Shown in pieces: positions 24,741-32,858 of a stretch of DNA of 32,858 nt; position 1 is the stretch's first letter, and each line of letters begins with the position of its first letter. Both the position numbers and the translations under genes were made by a program. The stretch is from Gammaproteobacteria bacterium (GTDB lineage: Bacteria; Pseudomonadota; Gammaproteobacteria; Pseudomonadales; Azotimanducaceae), in the NCBI GenBank assembly GCA_026706665.1, contig JAPOYI010000202.1, positions 1-32,858 of the forward strand. The letters run 5' to 3'. The notes below the pieces were generated by a model that was not told where the DNA came from, made no database searches, and was given only the letters and a program-made list of their open reading frames with translations.

Positions 24741-26462
24741 CTAAGGCACCATCCCCCGCTGGTAGAGGTACCACTCGACGCCAAGTAGCAGCAAGGCAGC
24801 GAGGATCAGCCAGGTGACTATCCCGGTGGCGGCGACCCCGCCGCCGGCCTGGGATACTGCCAACGGCGTGCCGGCGCTCCTTGCGGTGACCGCGTCGCTG
24901 GACAGGGCGACCGCCGCAGCCCTTCCGCCCGAAGTAGCAGCCCTTCCGCCCGAAGTAACTGTCCCCGCGGCGCCAAGAACGTAGTCGGCCCCGAGGGCAT
25001 CGAGCGCCGGATCAACAGTGGTAGCAAGTGACCACGCCGTGGCGGCGGGCAGGGGTTTCCCGGCAGCAAGGTACGGGTGCCAGGCAGGTTCCCCGGCAAG
25101 CCACCGGGCGGTGCGGGAGACGAACAGGGGGAAGCTCCGGGAGCCGGTGAAGTTGTAGTGGGCGAGGAGTTCGTCCCAGACCGAAATACCAGCCAGATCG
25201 GCATGCCGGAGTTGAACGCCCACCGGGCGTCGTGCCTCGGCCGCGATGCCGGCGGCATCGACCTGGTCCAGTCCCAGGGCGGCGATGCTGGACCGCAGCG
25301 CAAGTTCCGCGCTGTCGTCGCCCGTGTAGGCGATCTCGAACGCAGTCTGCTGGTCGGCGGCGGGTGCGAATTCCAGGGCGGGAAGATCGCCGAACGCTGC
25401 GACGCCGCGGGGGCGGATCACGATCGACGGATCCTCGGTAACGACTTCCAGGCCCGGGTCGGCTTCGATCGCATGCGCTATGGCGGGGTCCAGATCGCCG
25501 GCGAGGGCGACCCGTATCGCGCGGCGAACCGGCAGGGTGAGCCGGGCAGCATCGTCCAGCGCGAGTTCATCGCCCGCCTCGATTCGTACCTCGGCGGAAC
25601 TGCCGTCCGCGGGAAGATCGCGCACCGTGGCGACATCCGCAGCGAGCCATTCCAGGCGGTCGTCGTCGAGCCGCTGGCCGTTCACATGCACTGCAATGCC
25701 TTCCACGGGCGCCGCGTCCGGCGTGCCGCCAATCCGGACCAGGAGGTCCAGCCGATCCCAGCGTCCCGATGCGGCCGAACTGACGCCGAGCGACGCCACG
25801 CCACGATTGGATCCGCTCGTGGCATAGTCGATGGCGCGGCTGACTCGCATACCGGCCGGCAGTCCCTCAAGGACAACACGATCCGCGGGAGCACGGCCGT
25901 AGATGACGATCTCCAGCGACTCCGGCGCGACACCCGGCAGGGAGAGCAGCCGCAACTGTTCATTCAGCGCGGAAGGCGCAGCTTCGGGCGCCAGGCCCGC
26001 GAGCCGGTGGTCGAGAAGCAACCGGTCCTCGCCCGCCTTCAGCAGCTTGAGGTTGCGCGCGCCGCCCCAGATCACTTCGCGGGCACCGTCCGGCAAGCCG
26101 GCAAGGTCCGATTTCAGCTTGTCCGCCGCCTCGTCGAATTCGCCGCCCGCGGCGGTATGCGCGGAACCGTCGAGAAACAGCACGCGGTACGCGGAAGTGC
26201 GGTCGTCGTGGGCTTCCGGACCGGCGAAGGCCAGCCAGAGCAGCGTGCATATGGCGAGAACGAGGAGGTAGGCGAGAGGGTGGCGGAATACGCCTCGCAG
26301 AACCCGGACGGGCGCTTCCCGGGCCGCCGCGCGCCAGAAGATCGTGGTGGGGACGGCCACCTCCACGTGGCGGATACGCAGTAGCTGCAGGAGGAAGAGG
26401 AGGGCGGCGATCCCGGCAATTCCCCCCAGGACCCCAAGCAAGGGCAGGTTGGCGAAGCTCAT
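24741..26462 (-). CDS. BatA-like membrane protein with degenerate VWA domain
   Basis: A 573-residue protein. The N-terminus has the BatA-type pair of helices (about residues 7-27 and 60-82) with the LLQLLRIRHVEVAVPT linker between them. A VWA-like region follows, but the metal motif reads LFLDGSAH, lacking the second Ser, so it probably does not bind metal. A C-terminal helix (TWLILAALLLLGVEWYLY) anchors it again. Near residues 502-515 a 21-base tandem duplication repeats TSGGRAA. Its ATG overlaps the DUF58 stop by four bases (ATGA). Probable role: membrane adaptor for the MoxR ATPase system. Confidence 0.85.
   Translation of the reverse strand: MSFANLPLLGVLGGIAGIAALLFLLQLLRIRHVEVAVPTTIFWRAAAREAPVRVLRGVFRHPLAYLLVLAICTLLWLAFAGPEAHDDRTSAYRVLFLDGSAHTAAGGEFDEAADKLKSDLAGLPDGAREVIWGGARNLKLLKAGEDRLLLDHRLAGLAPEAAPSALNEQLRLLSLPGVAPESLEIVIYGRAPADRVVLEGLPAGMRVSRAIDYATSGSNRGVASLGVSSAASGRWDRLDLLVRIGGTPDAAPVEGIAVHVNGQRLDDDRLEWLAADVATVRDLPADGSSAEVRIEAGDELALDDAARLTLPVRRAIRVALAGDLDPAIAHAIEADPGLEVVTEDPSIVIRPRGVAAFGDLPALEFAPAADQQTAFEIAYTGDDSAELALRSSIAALGLDQVDAAGIAAEARRPVGVQLRHADLAGISVWDELLAHYNFTGSRSFPLFVSRTARWLAGEPAWHPYLAAGKPLPAATAWSLATTVDPALDALGADYVLGAAGTVTSGGRAATSGGRAAAVALSSDAVTARSAGTPLAVSQAGGGVAATGIVTWLILAALLLLGVEWYLYQRGMVP
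24916..24957. repeat. 21-base tandem duplication inside a gene
   Basis: Two identical 21-base units lie head to tail at 24916-24936 and 24937-24957. They are in frame and encode TSGGRAA twice in a Gly/Ala/Ser-rich linker of the BatA-like protein. A multiple of three keeps the frame, and copy number could vary by slippage. Confidence 0.9.
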
Positions 26463-27367
26463 ACCACGAGACTCCCGCTCTCGAAGAGCACGCCGAGTTG
26501 ATCGAGGACGTCCTCGTCCGCGTCAATCCGCACCAGGCCCGCATCGTAGTCGGTCGCGAAGCGTGTTAGCCGTTCGTTGAACTCGCGGTACGATTCCCGG
26601 TAGCGGGCGAGCGTCGCGGGAGTGACGGTGAGGTCCACGGCATCGCCGGATTCGCAATCGAGCAGCCGGATGTCGCCGTGCAGGTCCGGGTGCAGCGTCG
26701 GGTCGGCGTCGGTCTTCCTGACGAGTTGCACGAGGAGCAGCCGGTGGCGGCACAGGGCGAGTGCCCGCGCGATCTCCTCGGCGCCCGCCGGATCGAAGAA
26801 ATCCGAAATGACGACGAGGAACCCCCGGCGCAGGCGGTGCCCCGAAAGTTCGTTCAAGATGCCGGTGAGATCGGTGCGATCACGCTCGTCAAGCGCCGCC
26901 AGGCGCTCGGCAAAGGACACCAGCCGGTGCTTGCCGGATGCGGCCTTCGCATCGATGTTCAGTACCCCGGAAAACGAAAACAGGCCGACGCTGTCGTGCT
27001 GTCCGAGCGCGATGGACGCCAGGGCCAGGGCAGCGCGGAGCCCGGCGCCGATCCGCGGCGGGTCTTCCAGGTACATGCTCCGCGACCGGTCCACGAGCAG
27101 GTAGACGGGCAGGTCCTGGCGTTCCTCGAAGACGCGGACAAAGAGGCGTCCGAGGCGCCGGTATATGTTCCAGTCGATGGCGCGCAGGTCGTCGCCCGGT
27201 ACGTACGACTTGAAGTCCGCGAACTCCAGTCCGAAGCCCCGGTCGCGGGACGCCTGCTCGGCCGGCCGACCGTCGCGCGCCACCCGGCGGGCATGCAGGC
27301 TGAAGGGCTGCAACGCCGCCAGGAAGTCGGGGTCGAACAGTTCGGCGAACGTGGGGGCGTCTGCCAC
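26459..27367 (-). CDS. DUF58 domain protein
   Basis: A 302-residue DUF58 protein. The family signature is at 51-71 (DFKSYVPGDDLRAIDWNIYRR), and a VWA-type metal motif DRSRS starts at Asp93. There is no membrane segment. DUF58 proteins follow MoxR genes in most MoxR operons and are thought to be the VWA-like partner of the ATPase. The start is a GTG at 27367 with AGGA about six bases upstream, 33 bases after the MoxR gene. The stop codon overlaps the ATG of the BatA-like gene. Confidence 0.93.
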   Translation of the reverse strand: MADAPTFAELFDPDFLAALQPFSLHARRVARDGRPAEQASRDRGFGLEFADFKSYVPGDDLRAIDWNIYRRLGRLFVRVFEERQDLPVYLLVDRSRSMYLEDPPRIGAGLRAALALASIALGQHDSVGLFSFSGVLNIDAKAASGKHRLVSFAERLAALDERDRTDLTGILNELSGHRLRRGFLVVISDFFDPAGAEEIARALALCRHRLLLVQLVRKTDADPTLHPDLHGDIRLLDCESGDAVDLTVTPATLARYRESYREFNERLTRFATDYDAGLVRIDADEDVLDQLGVLFESGSLVV

Positions 27368-27400
27368 GGCAATCCTGTGCCTGTCTGGTTGCCGGTCCGG

Positions 27401-28411
<1,011 letters not shown>

Positions 28412-28421
28412 GTTGCCTCGT

Positions 28422-29951
28422 TCAGTCTGCCGTGTTGGATGTGGAATCGGCCCCGGCGAGATCGCGGGCGCGTTCCGCCAGGAAGTAGTCGCGCACCGTC
28501 TCCTGCATCCAGGGCGCCAGCGCCGGATGGGGCAGGTAACCGATGGATTCGCTCCGGCTGCCGCGGTCGGCCGCATTCGCAGCGAGGGACGTCTTGGGTT
28601 CCGGCTCCGCTCTTTCGCGTTCCACCTTGATGCGTCCCGGATTGGACTTGCCGCGCAGGTGGTCGGGCATCGGCACGCCGAGCAGCATGGCGGCCACCCC
28701 GCGCGTCTTCTTCAGGCCGCTGGGCCCGCCGCGGCCGTTGGCCTGCTCGTTTTCCTGGTCGCTCAGGCCCGAGGGGCTCAGGGACCGGTCCACCGCCGCC
28801 TTGCGGTTGTTCAGCATGGGCTTGCTCGCCGACGCGGCCTTCTGTTCCTCGTCCTCTTCTTCGTCGGCGTCGTCAGTGGCATCGCCCTCGTCCTCGTCGT
28901 TGCGGGCCTTGTCGTCCGCCGCGGCCTGGTCGGAAGCGGACGTCCGGCTGCCCGAACTGCGCCCGGTGCCGCCGCTCACCCCCTTGGACGCCTCGGGCTG
29001 TTCCTGTTTCGTTTCCTCCGGACGGCTCTTGTTCTCCTTGCGAGGTTTGGCGGGCCGTTCGCGCGGCGGCTGTTTTTTCGACGACCCCTCTCCGGACGCG
29101 CCTGCGGCAGCCTTGCCGGCCTGCTGAGCCAGCGACGCCGCCTTGCTGCTCTTCGCCGACGACGAGCGGGCATCGCCGGTACCCGACTGGGACCGGGCCG
29201 TGCGCTCCGACTCGCCCTCTGACTCTCCCTGGCTCGGGTCGGTGGGACGGTGGCCGTCCAGGCTTCGCCGGGACGACTCCTTGGGGAGGGGCGGCTCGGT
29301 ACTTTCCTCCGCGGCAGCTTCGGGTGTGGCCGGGAGTCCGGCAGCGCCTTCGTCCGCCAACGCGACTAGTGAACTCCCCGTGATGGGCGGGAGTTGGCCA
29401 AGCAGGACCGCACCGGCAAGAAGCAGTGCCGAAACGGCGCCCAGCGGCCAGCGCCGGGCTCGCAGAACGGGTGGCGGCGTGCGTACCGCGGGCAACTCCG
29501 TGTCAAGAGCCCGTTGGGCGAAGGGCGCGGCGTCCTCCACGGCGGCCTGTTCGAACGGGCCGGAGGGTCCGCGGGAGACGAACTCGTCCGCCGCCTGCAG
29601 GCGCCCCTTGAGATCCAGCATCGTATCGAAAAGCGCAAGGCAAACGCGCCGGTCCGTCTTCTCGCGCAGGATGACCACCAGTGCGTAAACGGCAACTATG
29701 ACGAAAGGTGCGGCGACGGCCAGTGCCACGGTGGCCATCGGGGCGAATGGCCAGAGGGAGGGACCGGCCAGGCCGGCCAGGTTGCCGATCAGCGCGAGGC
29801 ATGGAACGATGAGGGCGGCGGCGAACAGGTGGACGAAAGCCTTGGCCGCCGCTTCCTTCGCGGCCCAGAGGCGGAGTCGCTGCCGTCCGCGGAACACGAC
29901 CTTGTCAAGGTCGATACCGATCCCCGCCGGTTCGGTATCGCGCTCAGCCAT
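28422..29951 (-). CDS. Membrane protein with a long charged low-complexity segment
   Basis: A 509-residue protein I cannot assign to a family. Two hydrophobic helices lie near residues 40-60 and 70-95, and a third near 168-188. Residues about 205-430 are low complexity, rich in Ser, Glu, Lys, Asp, Gly and Ala, and probably disordered. The C-terminal 90 residues look ordered (GVAAMLLGVPMPDHLRG, ALAPWMQETVRDYFLAERA). The ATG at 29951 overlaps the upstream stop by eight bases. It is the gene just before MoxR, a place where other MoxR operons encode membrane partners. Confidence 0.8.
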   Translation of the reverse strand: MAERDTEPAGIGIDLDKVVFRGRQRLRLWAAKEAAAKAFVHLFAAALIVPCLALIGNLAGLAGPSLWPFAPMATVALAVAAPFVIVAVYALVVILREKTDRRVCLALFDTMLDLKGRLQAADEFVSRGPSGPFEQAAVEDAAPFAQRALDTELPAVRTPPPVLRARRWPLGAVSALLLAGAVLLGQLPPITGSSLVALADEGAAGLPATPEAAAEESTEPPLPKESSRRSLDGHRPTDPSQGESEGESERTARSQSGTGDARSSSAKSSKAASLAQQAGKAAAGASGEGSSKKQPPRERPAKPRKENKSRPEETKQEQPEASKGVSGGTGRSSGSRTSASDQAAADDKARNDEDEGDATDDADEEEDEEQKAASASKPMLNNRKAAVDRSLSPSGLSDQENEQANGRGGPSGLKKTRGVAAMLLGVPMPDHLRGKSNPGRIKVERERAEPEPKTSLAANAADRGSRSESIGYLPHPALAPWMQETVRDYFLAERARDLAGADSTSNTAD

Positions 29952-31464
29952 CCGAAGACTCCCTGGCAAGCAATGGATCGTCAGGGTCGAGCAACGGGCG
30001 TATCCGTTCAAGGCCTTCGAGGGCGCTCTCCTTGATGGCGGGCGGCGCCGGGGTCAGTTCCGATGCCGCGCGCTGGTAGCTGGAATAGGCTCGCCGATTA
30101 CGGCCCAGTGCCTCGTAGGCGCGCCCTAGTTCGTGACGCACCACGCCGTCCAGGCGCGGGTCGCCGTAGAACGCCGCCGAAAGGAAAGTCCTCCAGGCAT
30201 CGTGGGCCCTGCCGGCGTGCAGGTATCGATCCCCGAGCATGAGCTGGATGTTCTGGCGCAGGGATGGCCGGTCGGAACGGCCGATATAGGCGAGAGCTTC
30301 CTCGCAAAGGGCGATCACGAGCTCCGCGCGTTCGTCCTTGCGATCGGAGTTGAACAGGGGAAACGCGAAACTGGACACGTAGTGGGTCTTGCGCGGCTCG
30401 GGGGTCACCGACAGACCTATGGCGACCGTTCGCATCTGCGCTTCGTCCGGCATACCCGCTTCCAGGCCGAGCCCGAACATCAGGCCGGCCGCTTCCTCGA
30501 TGTTGCGGTCTTCGGGCCAGCGCTTGGCATAGGCCCGCAGGGCATCCATGTCTTCGGCGGCTGCCGCGGCGTAGAACTCGGCGTCCGCTTCCGAATAGTT
30601 GCTGTCCTTCTGCGGCATCAATGCCAGATAGCCCGCGGTCGGATTGATCTCCAGGCGGTATGCGGACCAGAGCCCGAGCCCCGGGCGCAGGAGCCAGTCC
30701 GTACCCGGATCCTCCTGCGGATCCTCGAACGGCTGCGGGAACAGCGCGACCATTCCCGACAGGCCCAGGGCGGGCGGCGCGCCAAAGGCGATGTCGTCGA
30801 CATCCCCGGCCGGCTTGCCGAGAGCCTCCGCGATCTCCTGGTTGAGATAGGTGTGATAGCCGGCGGTGCCGAAAGTCATCGACGCTGCCTTGCCGCCATC
30901 GTAAGAGACGGGCACGTGAACCTGGTTGCCCACCACGCGGACCTCCTCGACCACGGCGAAGAAGTCCTCCCGGGCCTCCTCAGCGTCCGCGTCCGCGGCC
31001 GGTGTGAGTGTCAGCACTTCCGCTTCGAAGTCGAGGCCGAAGGCAAAGGACTGCAGCACTGGCCAGCCCATGATCACGGATACGTCGACGTTCTCGAGAT
31101 CGTTCGAGTGACGGGCGGTGAAATCCTCGAGAAACGGTCCGGTCGCCATGCTGACGGCATCCCGCGGCACTTCCAGCCGGAATCCGTCCGCGAGCACCTT
31201 GAGTGTCTCTTCCCCTTCTCCGAACGCCAGGGACCCAAGCACGTTCCGGTGCATCGCGAAGGCCTCCGGCGCCGCGTAGTCAATGACCAGGTGGGTTTCC
31301 TTCTGGAACGTCTCGGTCTGCAGAGTCGCGCGGATCAGGACGCTATCGCCGAGTGACTTCGCCTCGATCTGGCCTCCGGAGTTCTGGGCGCTGGCGGCGA
31401 TGGTGGACGTGACGGCAACCAGCACCAGCAGCCAGCGGGCCACGACTATCTGCGCCGAGAACAT
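29944..31464 (-). CDS. Exported protein with a degenerate aspartyl-protease-like region and helical C-terminus
   Basis: About 506 residues with a signal peptide (WLLVLVAVTSTIAASA, cleavage after residue 26). Residues 35-285 look like two lobes of a clan AA (retropepsin/pepsin-like) aspartyl protease: hydrophobic strand plus LVIDYAAPE (near 62), GWPVLQSFAFGLDF..LTL, then MTFGTAGYHTYLNQEIAEALG (196-216) and YRLEINPTAGYLALMP. In both lobes the DTG motif is broken (IDYAA and FGTAG), so it is unlikely to be an active protease. The C-terminal 200 residues are helical, TPR-like. Start is uncertain: ATGs at 31500 and 31506 are possible; 31464 gives the most typical signal peptide. It is the first gene of the MoxR operon. 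Confidence 0.75.
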   Translation of the reverse strand: MFSAQIVVARWLLVLVAVTSTIAASAQNSGGQIEAKSLGDSVLIRATLQTETFQKETHLVIDYAAPEAFAMHRNVLGSLAFGEGEETLKVLADGFRLEVPRDAVSMATGPFLEDFTARHSNDLENVDVSVIMGWPVLQSFAFGLDFEAEVLTLTPAADADAEEAREDFFAVVEEVRVVGNQVHVPVSYDGGKAASMTFGTAGYHTYLNQEIAEALGKPAGDVDDIAFGAPPALGLSGMVALFPQPFEDPQEDPGTDWLLRPGLGLWSAYRLEINPTAGYLALMPQKDSNYSEADAEFYAAAAAEDMDALRAYAKRWPEDRNIEEAAGLMFGLGLEAGMPDEAQMRTVAIGLSVTPEPRKTHYVSSFAFPLFNSDRKDERAELVIALCEEALAYIGRSDRPSLRQNIQLMLGDRYLHAGRAHDAWRTFLSAAFYGDPRLDGVVRHELGRAYEALGRNRRAYSSYQRAASELTPAPPAIKESALEGLERIRPLLDPDDPLLARESSDG

Positions 31465-31532
31465 ACCGTGTGCTCGACTGGCCGTGTCTGACGTAGTCAT
31501 CCGCATTGCGAGAGGTGAACGTCCGCGATAGC

Positions 31533-31551
31533 ACGGCAATCTGATTGCCGT
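31533..31551. promoter_or_regulatory. Perfect inverted repeat upstream of the MoxR operon
   Basis: ACGGCAAT (31533-31540) and ATTGCCGT (31544-31551) are exact complements around a three-base loop; AGC and GCT flank it with one bulged base. It lies 27 bases after the stop of the upstream TlpA-like gene and about 70 bases before the start of the next gene. No T-run follows, so it is either a weak terminator or a regulator-binding site for the operon. Confidence 0.5.
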
Positions 31552-31578
31552 AGCTTACGGGAACCTGAACTGCTGTCG

Positions 31579-32601
31579 CTATTCGGGAAGAAGCTCAGCC
31601 AGCTTTCTCTCCAGGGACTCGCCGCGGAGATGTCTCGCCACCCGCTTGCCGTCACTGGTGATCAGGTAGTTGGCCGGAATGCCCCTCACGCGGTACAGCT
31701 TCGCGATGGTGCTGTCGAAGGCCTCGCCGTCGCAGACGTTCAGCCAGGGAATCTCGTAGTCGTCGACCGACGCGGTCTTCCAGGCTTCGGGATCCTCGTC
31801 CAGGTTGACCGACAGGATCTCGAAACCCTTGTCGCGGAAATTGGCGTAGGCGGACTTGAGGTACGGAATCTCGGCGATGCACGGGCCGCACCAGGAAGCC
31901 CAGAACTCGACCAGCGTATACCGATTCTCCTTGAGGACATCCTCCAGGCGAATCTCCTCGCCATCCAACGTCAGTGCCGAGAAGTACTTCATGGCCCTGG
32001 CGATCTCCTCCACCCTCCGGTCGCGCAGGGCGTTCATGAGATCAACAGCCCGGTAGTCGCCGAGAACGGCGCGCAGCTCTTCGAAGGCCGCGTTCTGGTC
32101 ATCGTCGTCGCCTTCAAGCCAGGCGGCCTGCAGGGCGAGGAGGCGGGCCGTCGGGTCGTCGTGATTCAGGTAGATTCCCTTGAGCCGCTCGTCCGCCTCG
32201 TTTTCGGATTCGGTGGCCGCCGATCCGGGGAAGATCAGCCGGTTGTAGTTTCCGCCCGTGAACCGAAGGCTGCCGCCCGTGGCGCTTGCGACCTGGAATC
32301 GACCGGCCGGCTCGACGACGCCGCGCACGGCCGTGTCCTCTGTATCCTCCACGAGCAGCCTTACCTCGGCGACGAACGGGTCTTCGATGTCGGCGCGGAC
32401 GGTCGCCGCGCCATTCTCGACGAACGCGAGGTCGAGAACTTCGAAACCGCCCTCGCTTCGCGGATCGGCATAACCGAGTTCGAGCAGTTCGCCCTCGTGT
32501 TGTTCGAAACCCGTGGCCGTAATCGTCGTTTCCACGGCCTGTGAAACGCCAACAAGGCACACCAAGAACCCTGGCTGCAAGGCAATTCTGATCTTTGCCA
32601 T
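31579..32601 (-). CDS. TlpA-like periplasmic thioredoxin-fold protein
   Basis: A 340-residue exported protein. The signal peptide (IRIALQPGFLVCLVGVSQA) is followed by a 190-residue N-terminal domain of the DUF4369-like type, then a TlpA/ResA-like thioredoxin domain with the active site WCGPC (Cys238, Cys241) and the cis-proline loop GIPANYL. It likely reduces or exchanges disulfides in the periplasm. ATGs stand side by side at 32601 and 32604; the first named has better spacing to GGGAG. A paralogue with a very similar C-terminus lies just upstream. Confidence 0.88.
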   Translation of the reverse strand: MAKIRIALQPGFLVCLVGVSQAVETTITATGFEQHEGELLELGYADPRSEGGFEVLDLAFVENGAATVRADIEDPFVAEVRLLVEDTEDTAVRGVVEPAGRFQVASATGGSLRFTGGNYNRLIFPGSAATESENEADERLKGIYLNHDDPTARLLALQAAWLEGDDDDQNAAFEELRAVLGDYRAVDLMNALRDRRVEEIARAMKYFSALTLDGEEIRLEDVLKENRYTLVEFWASWCGPCIAEIPYLKSAYANFRDKGFEILSVNLDEDPEAWKTASVDDYEIPWLNVCDGEAFDSTIAKLYRVRGIPANYLITSDGKRVARHLRGESLERKLAELLPE

Positions 32602-32604
32602 CAT

Positions 32605-32720
32605 GTCTCCCGATTGATCCCAAATACTCCCGCAGTGTTCAGCGCAAAACTTACCGCAGCCTGAAAGCTGGTGCATCCGCCAGTCGAAGCCCCGTAAAGG
32701 GTGTTTCGTTCTTAAGCGGT
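32605..32720. other. Intergenic region between the two TlpA-like genes
   Basis: This 116-base gap lies between the two minus-strand thioredoxin genes. A weak hairpin follows the upstream gene (CGAA..CCC/GGG..TTCG near 32690-32710) with no good T-run. A possible -10 (TATTTG) has no convincing -35 at normal spacing. Nothing else was seen. Confidence 0.35.
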
Positions 32721-32858
32721 CTATTCGCCGTACAACTCCGCCAGCGTCTCGTCCAGTTTCCGCTGACGCAGGTTCGTGCCGACGATTTCGCCGCTGCCGC
32801 CCCTGGCCAGGTAGTTTGCCGGAATGCCCATCACGCCGTAGAGCTTCGCCGACTCGCT
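32721..32858 (-). CDS. TlpA-like thioredoxin-fold protein, 3' end only
   Basis: The last 45 codons and stop of a gene cut by the window edge. The translation contains LYGVMGIPANYLARGG, matching LYRVRGIPANYLITSD of the neighbouring TlpA-like protein, including the cis-proline loop of the thioredoxin fold, and ends in LDETLAELYGE (the neighbour ends in LERKLAELLPE). It is therefore a tandem paralogue. The active-site part lies outside the window. Confidence 0.85.
   Translation of the reverse strand, partial: SESAKLYGVMGIPANYLARGGSGEIVGTNLRQRKLDETLAELYGE

Noticed and set aside
28900-29200. Short-repeat-rich sequence considered as a tandem repeat array
   Set aside because: It is codon-biased coding sequence for a Ser/Glu/Lys-rich disordered segment, without regular unit length.

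Overview
The window is a densely coded, high-GC bacterial chromosome segment. Its gene content (MnmH tRNA selenouridine synthase, an N-terminally extended glyceraldehyde-3-phosphate dehydrogenase, DUF503 and DUF815 family genes, TlpA-like periplasmic thioredoxins, lipoproteins) suggests a Gram-negative member of the Pseudomonadota, most likely a gammaproteobacterium. The lineage is inferred from gene families only; no rRNA or tRNA gene was seen.

Left part (1-4640, minus strand): a chelatase-type AAA+ ATPase (4485-3088) is followed by a VWA-domain protein with a TTG start (3009-1018) and a crotonase-fold protein (985-185). This is a classic ATPase plus VWA pair. A 51-56 bp stem-loop repeat lies after the ATPase gene, again at the stop codon of the crotonase gene, and a third time at 11812-11862.

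Middle part (4643-15713): an exonuclease III-like gene comes first, then a three-gene cluster for trans-4-hydroxy-L-proline catabolism (a DapA-fold deaminase, 4-hydroxyproline 2-epimerase, and an FAD-dependent D-hydroxyproline dehydrogenase) and a small conserved-looking protein. Pointing back on the minus strand are a Sel1-repeat lipoprotein and mnmH. On the plus strand follow an extended, probably anabolic-type GAPDH with a recognisable promoter, a GNAT acetyltransferase, a DUF503 protein, a one-helix membrane protein and a DUF815 AAA+ ATPase, the last four closely packed.

Right part (15726-32858, minus strand): about 16 kb is one tightly coupled run of seven genes. In order of transcription they encode: a secreted protein with a decayed aspartyl-protease-like region and a helical tail; a membrane protein with a long charged low-complexity segment; a MoxR ATPase; a DUF58 protein; a BatA-like membrane protein; an 845-residue membrane protein with two VWA-like domains around a GATase1-like region; and a 2159-residue exported TPR-type protein. 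Upstream lie a full-length TlpA-like thioredoxin and the 3' end of a second one, cut by the window edge. This resembles the MoxR/Bat (aerotolerance-type) systems, in which a MoxR ATPase works with VWA proteins at the membrane, but it is unusually elaborated. It is the best candidate here for an undescribed system: a cytoplasmic ATPase, membrane VWA adaptors and a giant periplasmic helical-repeat scaffold, with redox proteins next door.
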